NCBI GenBank assembly: GCA_001899235.1 | Contig: MKVR01000019.1 | Location: forward strand, 72,694 to 127,960 | DNA: 55,267 nucleotides | Direction: 5' to 3' | Origin: Nitrosospira sp. 56-18 | GTDB lineage: Bacteria; Pseudomonadota; Gammaproteobacteria; Burkholderiales; Nitrosomonadaceae | Part shown: one piece after another, positions 33,360 through 43,226 of the stretch | How the letters are laid out: every line of letters begins with the position of its first letter | How positions within the stretch are numbered: position 1 is the first letter of the stretch | The notes under the pieces: generated by a model | What the model saw: only the letters and a program-made list of their open reading frames with translations | What the model was told of the DNA's origin: nothing | The model's database searches: none | Program-made: the position numbers and the translations under genes

Positions 33360-34025
33360 GTGACGAAACTCATTACTGCCGTGTTGATGACCGTTCCGTT
33401 CCTCATGCTCTGGGGTTGCGGCGACAAGCCCGCTGCGAAGAAACCGCCGGAAGAATCCACAGTCAAGCTTGCCGACGAATATACTTCGGAGAAGCAGATT
33501 CCATCCATACTGGAAAATGAATTGACGCCCGAAGAGAAATCAGCGGTGCTGAATGAAATCATGCCGCCCGCCTCGCCGGACGAACCTACGCCCGAAGAAA
33601 AGTTTCTCAAATTGAGAAAAGATGCCGATGCGGGAGATCCTAAAGCCCAAAATGGGCTCGGCGTAATGTATTACACCGGTGAAGCCATATCGAAGGATTC
33701 TTCTGGGAAAATTCTCAATAATGACCCGGTCACGGCTGCCGCCTGGTTTCACCGGTCCGCTGCGCAGGGATATGCGGATGCACAGTTCAATCTTGGACTG
33801 ATGTACGCCAATGGGGAAGGCGTGGCCCAGGATACGGCCAAGGCCGTGGAATTATTCAGACAGGCGGCGAATCAGGGCAATGTGGATGCGCAAAACAACC
33901 TCGGAGTAATGTATTACTCGGGCGAGGGGATCCCCAGGGATCCGGTTAAGGCGAAAGAATGGTTCAGTAAAGCTGCTGCCCAAGGAAATGAAGACGCCAA
34001 GGCCAATCTGGAAGCAATGAAATAG
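33360..34025 (+). CDS. Sel1-repeat lipoprotein
   Basis: 221 residues from a GTG start; the ATG-less frame continues to 33324, but from GTG the protein opens with a clean lipoprotein signal ending in LWGC. Acidic low-complexity sequence rich in Pro and Glu (about 25-85) leads to Sel1-type helical repeats (about 90-221) with repeated ANGEGV / SGEGI and AQN-LGVMYY units. Sel1 repeats bind partner proteins; the partner is unknown. It lies 63 bases after glnA. Confidence 0.87.
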   Translation: MTKLITAVLMTVPFLMLWGCGDKPAAKKPPEESTVKLADEYTSEKQIPSILENELTPEEKSAVLNEIMPPASPDEPTPEEKFLKLRKDADAGDPKAQNGLGVMYYTGEAISKDSSGKILNNDPVTAAAWFHRSAAQGYADAQFNLGLMYANGEGVAQDTAKAVELFRQAANQGNVDAQNNLGVMYYSGEGIPRDPVKAKEWFSKAAAQGNEDAKANLEAMK

Positions 34026-34072
34026 GTGGCGCCGAGACAAATCGGGTTCATTCGGCGCGATACAAAAAACAG

Positions 34073-35329
34073 ATGAATCCACTCCCCATCGAGATAGCCG
34101 GCGCAATACTGTTCGCCATCGCGCTGCTTCATACTTTTTCCACGAGGATCTTCGAGCACCTTGCGCATACCCGGCCAGCGCATGCCGGCATCTGGCACCT
34201 GCTGGGCGAAGTCGAAGTGGTTTTCGGCTTCTGGGCAATGATTCTTATCATCGTGATGATGATCATGAATGGCAAGGAAGCCGCCACTACCTATCTGGAT
34301 CAGCAGAGCTTTACTGAACCCCTGTTTGTATTTGCCATCATGGTTATCGCAGGCAGCCGGCCCATACTGCAAATAGCCATGCTCAGCGTCGAGAGCATCG
34401 CGAGGCTTATGCCATGGCCGGATGGGAAAGCCTTTTACTTCGTTACCTTATCCTTCGTGCCCCTGCTGGGCTCCTTCATCACCGAGCCTGCCGCCATGAC
34501 GCTGGCGGGGCTGATCCTTCTCCATCGCTATTATTCCAGGAACATTTCAACCCCGGTCAAGTACGCCACGCTGGGCGTTCTTTTCGTCAATATTTCCATT
34601 GGCGGAACCATGACCTCCTTCGCCGCTCCGCCGGTGCTCATGGTGGCAGCCAAATGGGAGTGGGACACCACCTTCATGCTGATGACGTTCGGCTGGAAAG
34701 CCGCCATTGCAGTAATCATCAATGCGTTCGCTGTCACTCTCCTGTTTCAACGGGAATTATCGGATATCAAGGGTGAAGACCATGCAAACCGGGAAAACGT
34801 CCCGGGGCTCGTCACAGCCATACACCTGGGGTTTCTGATCGGGGTGGTCGTATTCGCGCACTATCCGCCGGTTTTCATGGGCCTCCTGCTTTTCTTTCTG
34901 GGTTTTGCGCACGCGTACGAACGCTATCAGGATCGGTTGATCCTCCGGGAAGGATTGATGGTGGCATTTTTCCTGGCCGGATTGGTGGTCCTTGGAGGGC
35001 AGCAGAAATGGTGGCTGCAGCCTGCGCTAAGCGGTATGGACAGTACGGCGCTCTTTTTCGGCGCCACTTTGCTCACCGCGGTAACCGATAATGCCGCACT
35101 CACTTACCTGGGCTCGCTGCTCGAAAATACCAGCGGGGAATTCCGGTATTCGCTGGTTGCCGGGGCAGTCACTGGCGGCGGGTTGACGGTTATCGCGAAT
35201 GCCCCGAATCCGGCGGGTTTTTCCATACTCAAGGGATCATTTCAGGATCAGGCAATCCAGCCCCTGGGTTTGCTGGCAGCCGCGCTACCGCCGACGGTGG
35301 TTGCTATTCTTGCGTTCCAGTTGCTGTAA
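34073..35329 (+). CDS. Putative Na+/H+ antiporter (Pfam Na_H_antiport_3 type)
   Basis: 418 residues with about 11 hydrophobic segments. Conserved polar membrane motifs: SFITEPAAMTLAGL (about 138-151), GGTMTSFAAPPVLMVA (about 180-195) and LLTAVTDNAALTYLG (about 333-347), near-repeats of each other as in the ion-transporter superfamily. Ion specificity is inferred from the family name only. It follows the Sel1 lipoprotein by 47 bases. Confidence 0.85.
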   Translation: MNPLPIEIAGAILFAIALLHTFSTRIFEHLAHTRPAHAGIWHLLGEVEVVFGFWAMILIIVMMIMNGKEAATTYLDQQSFTEPLFVFAIMVIAGSRPILQIAMLSVESIARLMPWPDGKAFYFVTLSFVPLLGSFITEPAAMTLAGLILLHRYYSRNISTPVKYATLGVLFVNISIGGTMTSFAAPPVLMVAAKWEWDTTFMLMTFGWKAAIAVIINAFAVTLLFQRELSDIKGEDHANRENVPGLVTAIHLGFLIGVVVFAHYPPVFMGLLLFFLGFAHAYERYQDRLILREGLMVAFFLAGLVVLGGQQKWWLQPALSGMDSTALFFGATLLTAVTDNAALTYLGSLLENTSGEFRYSLVAGAVTGGGLTVIANAPNPAGFSILKGSFQDQAIQPLGLLAAALPPTVVAILAFQLL

Positions 35330-35352
35330 TTCTCAAGCGGCGCGCTGTTGCA

Positions 35353-35375
35353 CCAGCGATCCACCTGATCGCTGG
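35353..35375. terminator. Hairpin between the antiporter and pbpG genes
   Basis: A perfect 8-base stem (CCAGCGAT/ATCGCTGG) with a 7-base loop, in the spacer between two convergent genes. There is no T run, so a terminator is only one reading. Confidence 0.4.
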
Positions 35376-35492
35376 CAATCAGGCGGCAGCCTTGAACAAA
35401 AAACCTGACTGCGTGAGATTGGTCCAAAAAGCGGCGAAATATAGACCACTCAGACGCTTTTGCAGCCAATTTCCTTTAAGTCCGGTGAGCTG

Positions 35493-36323
35493 CTAACCCC
35501 GGACCTTCCGGGTGAAACCAGTCTCCATCCATTTCTTGACGCGGTTGGCGTCGCCGATACGAGTATTCTTTCCTGCCGAATCAAGCAATACAATAATGAT
35601 GGGTTTGCCGCTTATTTTTGCCTGCATGACCAGACAGCGGCCCGCTTCGCGAAGAAACCCCGTTTTGGATACACCGATTTCCCAACTGCTGCTGCGCACC
35701 AGTCTATTGGAATTGACAAATTTCAGGCTGCGTTCCTCCTTGAACTCCACCGCGTGCGCAGCGGTAGTCGAAAATTGGCGGATCAGATCATAATCCTCCG
35801 CGGCCTCGACCAGTTTTGCGAGATCCCTGGCTGTTGAAACGTTCTTCCTGTTCAAGCCGGTCGAGTCAACGAAATAACTGTTACCCATGCCCAGCTCGAA
35901 CGCCTTGTTGTTCATCGCTTCGACGAATGCGTTGATGCCGCCCGGGTAAGCGCGCCCAAGCGCCGCGGCGGCGCGATTCTCGGAAGACATCAGGGCCAGG
36001 CGCAAAAGGTCATAGCGAGAGAGGCGCGTGCCAACGCGCAATCGTGAACGGGTATTCTTGATGACATCCACATCGGCCTGCTCGATAACAACGCCTTCTT
36101 TCAGAGGCAATTTTGCATCGAGGACAACAATTGCGGTCATCAGCTTGGTAATGGACGCGATCGGCACAATGTTATCCGGGTTCTTGCTAAAGAGAATGCG
36201 TCCATGCTCGGCGTCCAGGATCAGCGCCGCATGCGATCTGAGATGCAATCCGCCCGCTTGTGCAATGGTGGCGCAGGCTAAAGCGAACGTGACAAATACC
36301 GCAAGAGTAATCTTTTTTTTCAT
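35493..36323 (-). CDS. pbpG: D-alanyl-D-alanine endopeptidase, PBP7 (PbpG) type
   Basis: 276 residues, signal peptide ending at AQA. All three active-site motifs of the S11 family are there: SITK (SxxK), SEN (SxN) and KTG. It cleaves peptide bonds in peptidoglycan in the periplasm. It is shorter than DacA/DacC and lacks their C-terminal amphipathic tail, which fits PBP7. The start is taken at MKKKITL; an ATG four codons earlier is possible. Confidence 0.92.
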   Translation of the reverse strand: MKKKITLAVFVTFALACATIAQAGGLHLRSHAALILDAEHGRILFSKNPDNIVPIASITKLMTAIVVLDAKLPLKEGVVIEQADVDVIKNTRSRLRVGTRLSRYDLLRLALMSSENRAAAALGRAYPGGINAFVEAMNNKAFELGMGNSYFVDSTGLNRKNVSTARDLAKLVEAAEDYDLIRQFSTTAAHAVEFKEERSLKFVNSNRLVRSSSWEIGVSKTGFLREAGRCLVMQAKISGKPIIIVLLDSAGKNTRIGDANRVKKWMETGFTRKVRG

Positions 36324-36551
36324 TTGCCTATCCATATCTCGCCAGAATTTTTCCCGCTGCGCTTCAAGCCGAAGGTCAGCACTATGTAAGTTAGCAAATT
36401 ACGCGCGATAGTGAAAGAGATTTCTGCGAAATATCGGCATGCGCGCGCAAATTTCGGCAGACGTCCAGACAGAACGGGGATTCAAGTCATGGCTCGGGGG
36501 CAGCGGTCGGGCCATGGCATCCATATGGATCAGGATTGCGTTGCAGCGTGA

Positions 36552-39500
36552 TCAATCCATCGAAAGGCGGTGCCCTTCGATCAACGCCTGCGAGGCCCCC
36601 TCAAGCGGCAAAGGCAGGGAGAAAAAGTAGCCCTGCATCTCGTCGCAGCCATGCTCCTTCAGAAATTCCAGTTGCGCACTTGTTTCAACGCCCTCCGCGA
36701 TCACCTTCAACCCCAGGCTATGGGCAAGATTTATCATTGCCACCGTGATGGTGGCGTCATCCGCGTCGCTGGTCACGTCGCGAATGAAAGTACGATCGAT
36801 CTTCAGCACATCGAGAGGAAAACGCTTGAGGTAAGCAAGGCTGGAATAACCGGTACCGAAATCATCCATGGAGATTTGCACTCCAAAAGCCTTGAGATTC
36901 TGGAGCGTACTGGCGGCCATCTCCGCCTCTTTCATCAACACCGACTCGGTCAATTCGAGCTCCAGCAGACGAGGATCGATTCGCGAAGCGGCCAGTGCTT
37001 TTCCGATGATCTTCTCGAGGTCCTGCTGGTGAAACTGCCGGGCGGAAAGATTGATCGAAATCGGGTACAACGGGACTTGCTGCTCCCGCCAACTTTTTAT
37101 CTGTTCGCAGACAGTTTGCACCACCCATTCACCCACGGGAACGATCAGCCCGGTATCCTCGAGGACGGATATGAACTGCAGTGGAGGCACCAGGCCCAGC
37201 CCTGGACGCTGCCATCGCAGCAACGCTTCGAAGCCGGTAATCTGTCCGCTGATCAGGCTTGCTTTCGGCTGGTAATGCAAAACGAATTCCTGCCGCGCCA
37301 GCGCGCCGCGCAACTGCGTTTCCATGGTGAGGCGCGCCATTGCGCGCTCGTTCATCTGCGGCAGATAAAATTGATAAATTGCCGGGCCCTGCTCCTTGGC
37401 CTGGAACATGGCGGTATCTGCGTTTCGCAGAAGACTGTCGGCATTAACCCCATCCCCGGGATAAACGCTGATGCCGAGGCTGGCGGAAACGTAGACCTCC
37501 TGCCCCTCGAGTTCGAATACCTGCGAAAGGGAAAATATCACTTTCTCCGCTACCAGCGTGGCATCCTCGCCAAGGGTCAATTCGGGCAAAATGAAAGCGA
37601 ACTCATCCCCACCCAGACGGGCGACCGTATCGACGGAACGTATGCACCCCTGTAGCCGCTGTGCAACCTGTACCAGCAGCTTATCTCCGACGCCATGACC
37701 CATCGTATCATTTACAATCTTGAAACGGTCCAGATCGGCAAATATGACGCCAATCCGCTTCCGGTTGCGGCGCGCAAGTTCCATTGCCCGCTCAAGCCGG
37801 TCGAGAAACAGGCTTCGGTTCGGCAACCCGGTGAGCGGGTCAAACTGAGCCAGATAGGTCAGTCGCTCCTCGGCATTTTTGCGATCGATCGCCGTCGCAA
37901 GGATGTTGGCGAGACTTTGCAGAAAATTGACACTGTTCGCCGCAAACCGCAGTGGATCCCGGGAATAGGCTCCGAGAATGCCGTAAGCCCCCCCCACTCC
38001 GGAGATGAGCACGCCAACCGCGCTTCGTATGCCATGCGCTTTCAGGATCTCCGATGTCCGGAAGCGGCTTTCCAGGAGAAAATCCTCCACTATCACGGGC
38101 TGATGGGTTGCGAGAATGAAACGGTTCTGGCTGCTATCATTCGTCGCGGAAATCGGGCGCCCTTTCCATCGCGGCTCCCACCCGGCGCCCGCCTTCAATA
38201 TGAATGATCGTTTATCCGGCGCAAGCTGCAGCACCTTGCAAAAACCGACATTCTGGCCACGGCAAGTCACCAGCGCGGCTTCCTCCCATAGCGCATCGAT
38301 ACTCGTGCTGGCAAGCGCCTGCTGCCCAAATTGGGCGATCAGGCCTTGTTGCATGGCATGCTGCTGAAGGGCCAGCTCCGTCTGTTTGCGCTCAGTTATG
38401 TCGATCGCCGTGCCTACCACCTTCAAATCGTTACTGCCGGTACTCCACTTTACCGCCCGGGCAGTATGCAGGTAGCGGACTGTTTCATGGGCGTGTCGAA
38501 TCCGGAAATCCGGTTGCCCGCGCCCCTTCTCCGCACCAACCCGTTCCAACTGCATTTCCTGCTCGCGCAAATCATCAGGGTGGACATACGATTTCCAGAT
38601 CTCATAGGTAATGACACTGCCACGGGGAGCACCATAGATTTCATACATGCGCTCGTCCCAGATAAACTCGTTGGTCGCCGTGTTCCACTCCCAGATGCCG
38701 ATCGCCGCAGCTTCCGTAGCCAGGGCGAGGCGCGTCCTTTCTTCCACCAGAACACGCTCTCTGCGGTTGGACTCCGCCCGTAGCCAGACATTTTCTATTA
38801 CGGTTGGCAGCCGCTGAAGATAACCCTCGCTTTTTACGATATAGTCAGCAGCGCCGAGCTTGAGAGACTGGCGCGCGATCTCCTCATTTCCATGCCCGGT
38901 AACCAGGATGATGGGCAGATCCAGACCGCGAACCTGGCAAAGCTCCTTTAATACGTCAGTCACCGATGCCCCGGGCAGGCGGTAATCAAGCAGGAGCACA
39001 TCCGTGATGCACTTGGGATCCGGAACCGAAAGACGCTGAAAGACTTGCTCGGCTGTATGGAGGGATTCGACCTGCAAATGTGGAGCGATGACACCCAATT
39101 CGCGTTTCGTAAGATCTATATCGTAAGGATTGGGTTCGACATAAAGAATTTTCAGCGAAGCAGCCCGGCGATAAGTTTCCGTATGGAATTTATCCAGCGC
39201 GGCGCGCAATACCAGGCCCAGAGTACTGAGAAAATCATTGCGCTTTATTACGTAGTCATCGGCTCCGGCGCGAAGCAATGCCAATAAAACCTCTTCGTTG
39301 CCCGATCCGGTCAGCACGACGACAGGGAGTGGCAGTTGCTCGCCGCGAACCCGGGCCAGAAGCGTTTCGCCGCTCCCGTCGGGGAGGTCGAGGTCGGTCA
39401 GGACGAGATCGTAGCGAGGAGTATCCGTACTCGCGCTGGCTGCAATCGGGGAAGCCGCCCGGCCGCCGTACGCGTCCCGGAAACGCTCCAGTTGCGTCAA

Positions 39501-39614
39501 CGCTGCGGCTAATGTTGGAACAACATCCACTTCGATATCCGGCGCATGCTTCCGAAGCTCGATACGCACCAGGTCGGCATCCTGCGCGTTATCCTCGAGA
39601 TAGAGAACCTTCAT
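36552..39614 (-). CDS. Dual-receiver PAS-GAF-GGDEF-EAL protein
   Basis: 1020 residues. Two receiver domains in tandem (1-145 and about 153-285) with phospho-acceptor aspartates in VLTDLDLPDGSG and VLLLDYRLPGAS. A PAS/PAC domain (about 300-415, EWNTATNEFIWD), a GAF domain (about 425-590), a GGDEF domain (about 600-760) with intact RLGGDEF, and an EAL domain (about 770-1015) with FEALLRW and DDFGTGYSSLAYL follow. Both catalytic motifs are intact, so it may make and break cyclic di-GMP. It shares one base (TAATG) with the receiver gene upstream, last in a three-gene operon. Confidence 0.95.
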   Translation of the reverse strand: MKVLYLEDNAQDADLVRIELRKHAPDIEVDVVPTLAAALTQLERFRDAYGGRAASPIAASASTDTPRYDLVLTDLDLPDGSGETLLARVRGEQLPLPVVVLTGSGNEEVLLALLRAGADDYVIKRNDFLSTLGLVLRAALDKFHTETYRRAASLKILYVEPNPYDIDLTKRELGVIAPHLQVESLHTAEQVFQRLSVPDPKCITDVLLLDYRLPGASVTDVLKELCQVRGLDLPIILVTGHGNEEIARQSLKLGAADYIVKSEGYLQRLPTVIENVWLRAESNRRERVLVEERTRLALATEAAAIGIWEWNTATNEFIWDERMYEIYGAPRGSVITYEIWKSYVHPDDLREQEMQLERVGAEKGRGQPDFRIRHAHETVRYLHTARAVKWSTGSNDLKVVGTAIDITERKQTELALQQHAMQQGLIAQFGQQALASTSIDALWEEAALVTCRGQNVGFCKVLQLAPDKRSFILKAGAGWEPRWKGRPISATNDSSQNRFILATHQPVIVEDFLLESRFRTSEILKAHGIRSAVGVLISGVGGAYGILGAYSRDPLRFAANSVNFLQSLANILATAIDRKNAEERLTYLAQFDPLTGLPNRSLFLDRLERAMELARRNRKRIGVIFADLDRFKIVNDTMGHGVGDKLLVQVAQRLQGCIRSVDTVARLGGDEFAFILPELTLGEDATLVAEKVIFSLSQVFELEGQEVYVSASLGISVYPGDGVNADSLLRNADTAMFQAKEQGPAIYQFYLPQMNERAMARLTMETQLRGALARQEFVLHYQPKASLISGQITGFEALLRWQRPGLGLVPPLQFISVLEDTGLIVPVGEWVVQTVCEQIKSWREQQVPLYPISINLSARQFHQQDLEKIIGKALAASRIDPRLLELELTESVLMKEAEMAASTLQNLKAFGVQISMDDFGTGYSSLAYLKRFPLDVLKIDRTFIRDVTSDADDATITVAMINLAHSLGLKVIAEGVETSAQLEFLKEHGCDEMQGYFFSLPLPLEGASQALIEGHRLSMD

Positions 39615-40045
39615 TATTCAGGCGGGGAACTGCACCGGATATTGAGAACAGTCCAATAAAGTTCGATCTGCCTCGCCACATCGATGAACTTGTCGAAGTC
39701 CACAGGCTTCACGATATAGGAATTCGCCCCGAGGGAGTAAGCTTCGAAGATGTCCTGATCCTCGGCAGAGGAAGTTAAAACCACCACAGGCACGACGGCG
39801 AATTGCTGGTGTGTCCGAACGGTCCGAAGTACCTCCAGCCCGCTGAGCTTTGGCAATTTCCAGTCCAGCAATATAACGGCCGGCAAGGGATCTCCCCCCT
39901 TCCACCGGGAAATGTAATCCACGGCTTCCTGCCCGTCACGCGCAACTTCCAGCGGATTGGCCAGATTATGCCGCGAGAATGCCCGTCGAGTTAGATCCAC
40001 GTCCATCGGATTATCCTCGACGAGCAAGATAGGCAGCGCATTCAT
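39614..40045 (-). CDS. Single-domain response regulator, Rcp1 type
   Basis: 143 residues, only a receiver domain: LLVEDNPMDVDLTRRAF (acidic pocket), phospho-acceptor aspartate in ILLDWKLPK, the switch threonine region VVLTSS and the lysine in IVKPVD. The MDVDLTRRAF opening is that of receivers that pair with phytochrome-like and PAS kinases. It overlaps the kinase gene by four bases and the GGDEF-EAL gene by one, so it probably relays phosphate between them. Confidence 0.94.
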   Translation of the reverse strand: MNALPILLVEDNPMDVDLTRRAFSRHNLANPLEVARDGQEAVDYISRWKGGDPLPAVILLDWKLPKLSGLEVLRTVRTHQQFAVVPVVVLTSSAEDQDIFEAYSLGANSYIVKPVDFDKFIDVARQIELYWTVLNIRCSSPPE

Positions 40046-42138
40046 AGGGAAGGAAGCTGGCTGTTGAACGAGGATTCGGGCGGGTTTTCCGGATCGACCC
40101 TCGCAGCACTGTTGAACAGCGGGAGCCGAAGATAAAACGTAGCCCCGGCGCCAGGTTGGCTTTCTGCCCAGATCTTTCCTCCCATTCGCTCCATTGCTTT
40201 TTGAACCATGGCAAGTCCGATGCCGGTTCCGGGATAATCTTCCGCACGGTGAAGACGATGGAATATTTCAAAAATCTTGTGGTAAAACTTCATATCGAAT
40301 CCGATCCCATTGTCTTTCACGGCGAGCACGCAAAAGTCCGCCGCCGACTGCGCACGGATTGCTATTTCCGGTTGAGAGACGTACCGGGAGAATTTCACCG
40401 CGTTATCCATGAGATTGCGCAGCACGATCGCAAGGCCATCAGGATCGGCACGCACCTTGAGATCATCAATCTCGACAGTAATCCGCACCTTCTCCAGATC
40501 GCCTTTATACTGCTCCAGCATATTGGCTACAAAGCTGGAAAGAGAAATAGCCATGGTCGATAATTTCCGGCGTTCCAGCTTCGAATAAGCCAGCAGATCC
40601 TCGATCAGCGCCGACATATTTTTCGTTGCCGCGCGCACATTCATCAGGAAACCCCTGCCCTCTTCGCTGAGACTATCGTGATGGTCTTCCAGCAAGAGGC
40701 GGCTGTAGCCGTCTATCCCCCGCAAGGGCGCCCTGAGATCATGTGAAACGGAATAACAGAAATTCTCAAGCTCCTTGCTTTTCGCCTGAAGCTGGGAAGT
40801 GCGTTCACTCACCTTGTGCTCGAGATTCGTCTTCGCATCCCATAACGCTGCCTCGGCATTTTTCCGCTGGGTAATATCCTTTATGATGAGAAACGCCAGC
40901 CCCTTGCCTTCGTCATAATGGGAAATTGCTCCGGAATAACCAAAAACGCCTTCCCAATTTCTATCCAGCCGCCTGACCCGCAATTCCAGATCATGCAAGG
41001 ATTCACCACGGAGCACCCGCCTCAACGGCCATTCCTCGACCGGCACCACCGCTCCCTCGACTGTTGAAAGCTCGTACATGTCCTTGAACTTCTCAAGTTC
41101 GACCAGAACATCGCTTTCCTCACTGATATCGTGCATTTTGAGTGCGGCTGGGTTCCACTGGAGAAGCCGGCCCGAAAGATCGGCTATCACGACACCCTCA
41201 CTCATGTTCTCCATCACCACGTGGAGCTGTCTTTCTGTTTCCCGGCGCGCTTTCTCCAGCAACCGCCGTTCATGCACATCGGTATTGGTGCCGAACCATT
41301 GCACAACCTCGTCCGATGAATTTCTCAGTGGTTCCGCCCGCGTAAGGAATACGCGGAATCCGCCATCTTTTCCCCGCAGCGGAAATTCCATATCGAAAGG
41401 CTTGCCAGCCGCGATTGCCGCGGTCCAGCGCTCGATCACCATTGGCAGGATTTCAGGATCATGGAAGCTCTCCCACCCCCGGCTTTTCATCTCCTGCAGG
41501 GTGGTGCCGGTATAGTCGTACCAGCGCTGGTTATACCAGTACCTTGTGCCATCGGGGTATGCCATCCAGGCCATTTGCGGAATGGTATCTATCATGGTCC
41601 GGAAGCGTTTCTCGCTTTCCTGCAAGGCGAGTTGAGCGGCACGCCTGGAGGTGATGTCGAGAACGATGGCCAGGAATTCCCGTTTGTCTGACTGAACGTT
41701 GAGCTGCAGCCGGACTTCCACCGGATAGTATGTGGCATCCGCACGCAAGTGCGTCGTTTCAAAGGTCAATATCCCTTTCTCGCCGGTCAAAAGCGGATGG
41801 ACCATGGCGCGAAATGACGCTTCGTCGAATTCCGGTTCGATGTCGAGCGGCGTCATACGCCTCAGGGTTTCCACGTCGTACCCCAGGTTATATCGCCCAC
41901 TCTCGTTTACATACTCAAAAAGCAGTGTCTCGGCGTCAAATAAGTAAATTTCGTTCACGCTCTGCTCTAGAATGCGTGCAATTCTTATATAGGAGGGGTC
42001 GGGCGCTGCGGTATTCGCAGAACCTTGGCTCGTATTGAACACATTTGTTCCTTTTCCGGCGTTGTCGAAGGGAGAGGTCATCGCGGCGTACGAGTTATTA
42101 CTGTTTGAACAAAGGCTGCGGTAATCCGCTGCCACCAT
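40042..42138 (-). CDS. Multi-PAS sensor histidine kinase
   Basis: 698 residues, no membrane segment, so cytosolic. Three PAS/PAC domains (about 45-175, 180-300 with WYNQRWYDYTG, 310-435), a coiled coil (about 435-465), HisKA with the phospho-acceptor SHDLRAPLR (about 475), and HATPase_c with NAVKFS and DNGIGFD plus GTGIGLAMV. The kinase core resembles bacteriophytochromes without the chromophore GAF. The first PAS may sense light, oxygen or redox; no cofactor cysteine is identified. First gene of the operon; no strong ribosome site was found, and the start could be an ATG 19 codons inside. Confidence 0.92.
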   Translation of the reverse strand: MVAADYRSLCSNSNNSYAAMTSPFDNAGKGTNVFNTSQGSANTAAPDPSYIRIARILEQSVNEIYLFDAETLLFEYVNESGRYNLGYDVETLRRMTPLDIEPEFDEASFRAMVHPLLTGEKGILTFETTHLRADATYYPVEVRLQLNVQSDKREFLAIVLDITSRRAAQLALQESEKRFRTMIDTIPQMAWMAYPDGTRYWYNQRWYDYTGTTLQEMKSRGWESFHDPEILPMVIERWTAAIAAGKPFDMEFPLRGKDGGFRVFLTRAEPLRNSSDEVVQWFGTNTDVHERRLLEKARRETERQLHVVMENMSEGVVIADLSGRLLQWNPAALKMHDISEESDVLVELEKFKDMYELSTVEGAVVPVEEWPLRRVLRGESLHDLELRVRRLDRNWEGVFGYSGAISHYDEGKGLAFLIIKDITQRKNAEAALWDAKTNLEHKVSERTSQLQAKSKELENFCYSVSHDLRAPLRGIDGYSRLLLEDHHDSLSEEGRGFLMNVRAATKNMSALIEDLLAYSKLERRKLSTMAISLSSFVANMLEQYKGDLEKVRITVEIDDLKVRADPDGLAIVLRNLMDNAVKFSRYVSQPEIAIRAQSAADFCVLAVKDNGIGFDMKFYHKIFEIFHRLHRAEDYPGTGIGLAMVQKAMERMGGKIWAESQPGAGATFYLRLPLFNSAARVDPENPPESSFNSQLPSL

Positions 42139-42578
42139 TCTGCAGGTTAAAATTCAGGATCGAATATAAACAGGCGTATATTGGATTGTTTTACCCATCG
42201 CGGACAATGAGAAGGAACCGTATGCTCGCCCGCCCACAACCAGAAAAAAGCAGAAAAAGGGTTCTCACGCACGCGCGAACTTCCGCCGGAACGAGCCCGT
42301 TCGGCAAATGCTCATCGGTGGCGAAGAATTTCATAGTCCGCCATCGAATACGGTTGTTTCGGCCAACTCAAAGGGAGTATGAAACCGTAAAATCCGCCTC
42401 ATGGATAGCTGTAAGATTTTACAGCTTGGCTCATGCGGTTTCAGGGAGCGCCGCCAAACGTGGACATGGCCGGCAAAAAGAACGGATGGTGCGGCAAAGT
42501 TTCCCCCAGGCCACCTACAGATGCGTTTTTGACAAATTTTGACAAACAAGGGGACGCTCACCCTTTTCGGAGATAAAC
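42139..42578. other. Divergent spacer between sensor kinase and exbB
   Basis: 440 bases with no convincing gene. Near its right end TTTTGACAAA occurs twice in tandem (about 42531-42550), each containing a TTGACA-like -35 hexamer, but no good -10 follows before the exbB start. Confidence 0.45.
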
Positions 42579-43226
42579 ATGCAAGAACTACAAGCAACGT
42601 GGACCGCACTCAAACTCGGAGGGCTGATTATCGTGCCTCTGTCGGTGCTGGCGGTCATCGCCCTGGGCATCATGCTGGAAAAGGCATTTGTTTACTGGCG
42701 GTATGCGCGGCTCTCGCACGATCTGCTGAATCTGGTTGAAACCTATGGTTTCGAGTGGGCGGACCTGGAAAAAATACTGTCTGGACTGGAGGAGCGCCAT
42801 TATTACAAACGGTTTTTCGAGGTAGTGATCAGCAACAGGCACCATCCGTCATGGTGGACCGAATCCCGCGCAGCAGACGAAGCCCAGCTGATCGAAACCT
42901 CCCTTGCCCGCCGGCTGTGGGTACTCGAAACGATCGTCACCGCTGCACCGCTACTTGGGCTTGTGGGAACAGTGGTAGGAATGATGCGCGCCTTCCAGGT
43001 CATCGGGGGTGAGGGAATCGTCAATCCTACTGCGGTGACCGGTGGAGTCGCTGAAGCGCTTATAGCGACCGTGGTCGGCCTGGTGATTGCTTTGATCGCC
43101 CTGTTCGGATTCAATTATTTCTCTCGCTTGCAATCACGGACAATGGATGAAATGGAACGCCTGGGAACGCGCCTGATCGATCATATTCGCCTGGACCAGG
43201 AGAATGGCAACAATGAAACTGCGTAA
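42579..43226 (+). CDS. exbB: ExbB/TolQ/MotA-family proton channel subunit
   Basis: 215 residues. A membrane helix at about 14-36, then a cytoplasmic domain, then two helices at about 118-140 and 155-180, the usual ExbB topology. TAAPLLGLVGTVVGMM and GGVAEALIATVVGLVIA are the family signatures. With ExbD it uses the proton gradient to power an outer-membrane process. A GGAG site lies 7 bases upstream. First of a three-gene operon. Confidence 0.93.
   Translation: MQELQATWTALKLGGLIIVPLSVLAVIALGIMLEKAFVYWRYARLSHDLLNLVETYGFEWADLEKILSGLEERHYYKRFFEVVISNRHHPSWWTESRAADEAQLIETSLARRLWVLETIVTAAPLLGLVGTVVGMMRAFQVIGGEGIVNPTAVTGGVAEALIATVVGLVIALIALFGFNYFSRLQSRTMDEMERLGTRLIDHIRLDQENGNNETA

Noticed and set aside
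42045-42542. A 165-codon frame upstream of exbB
   Set aside because: It overlaps the 5' part of the sensor kinase gene on the other strand and its product is Arg/Ser-rich without features.
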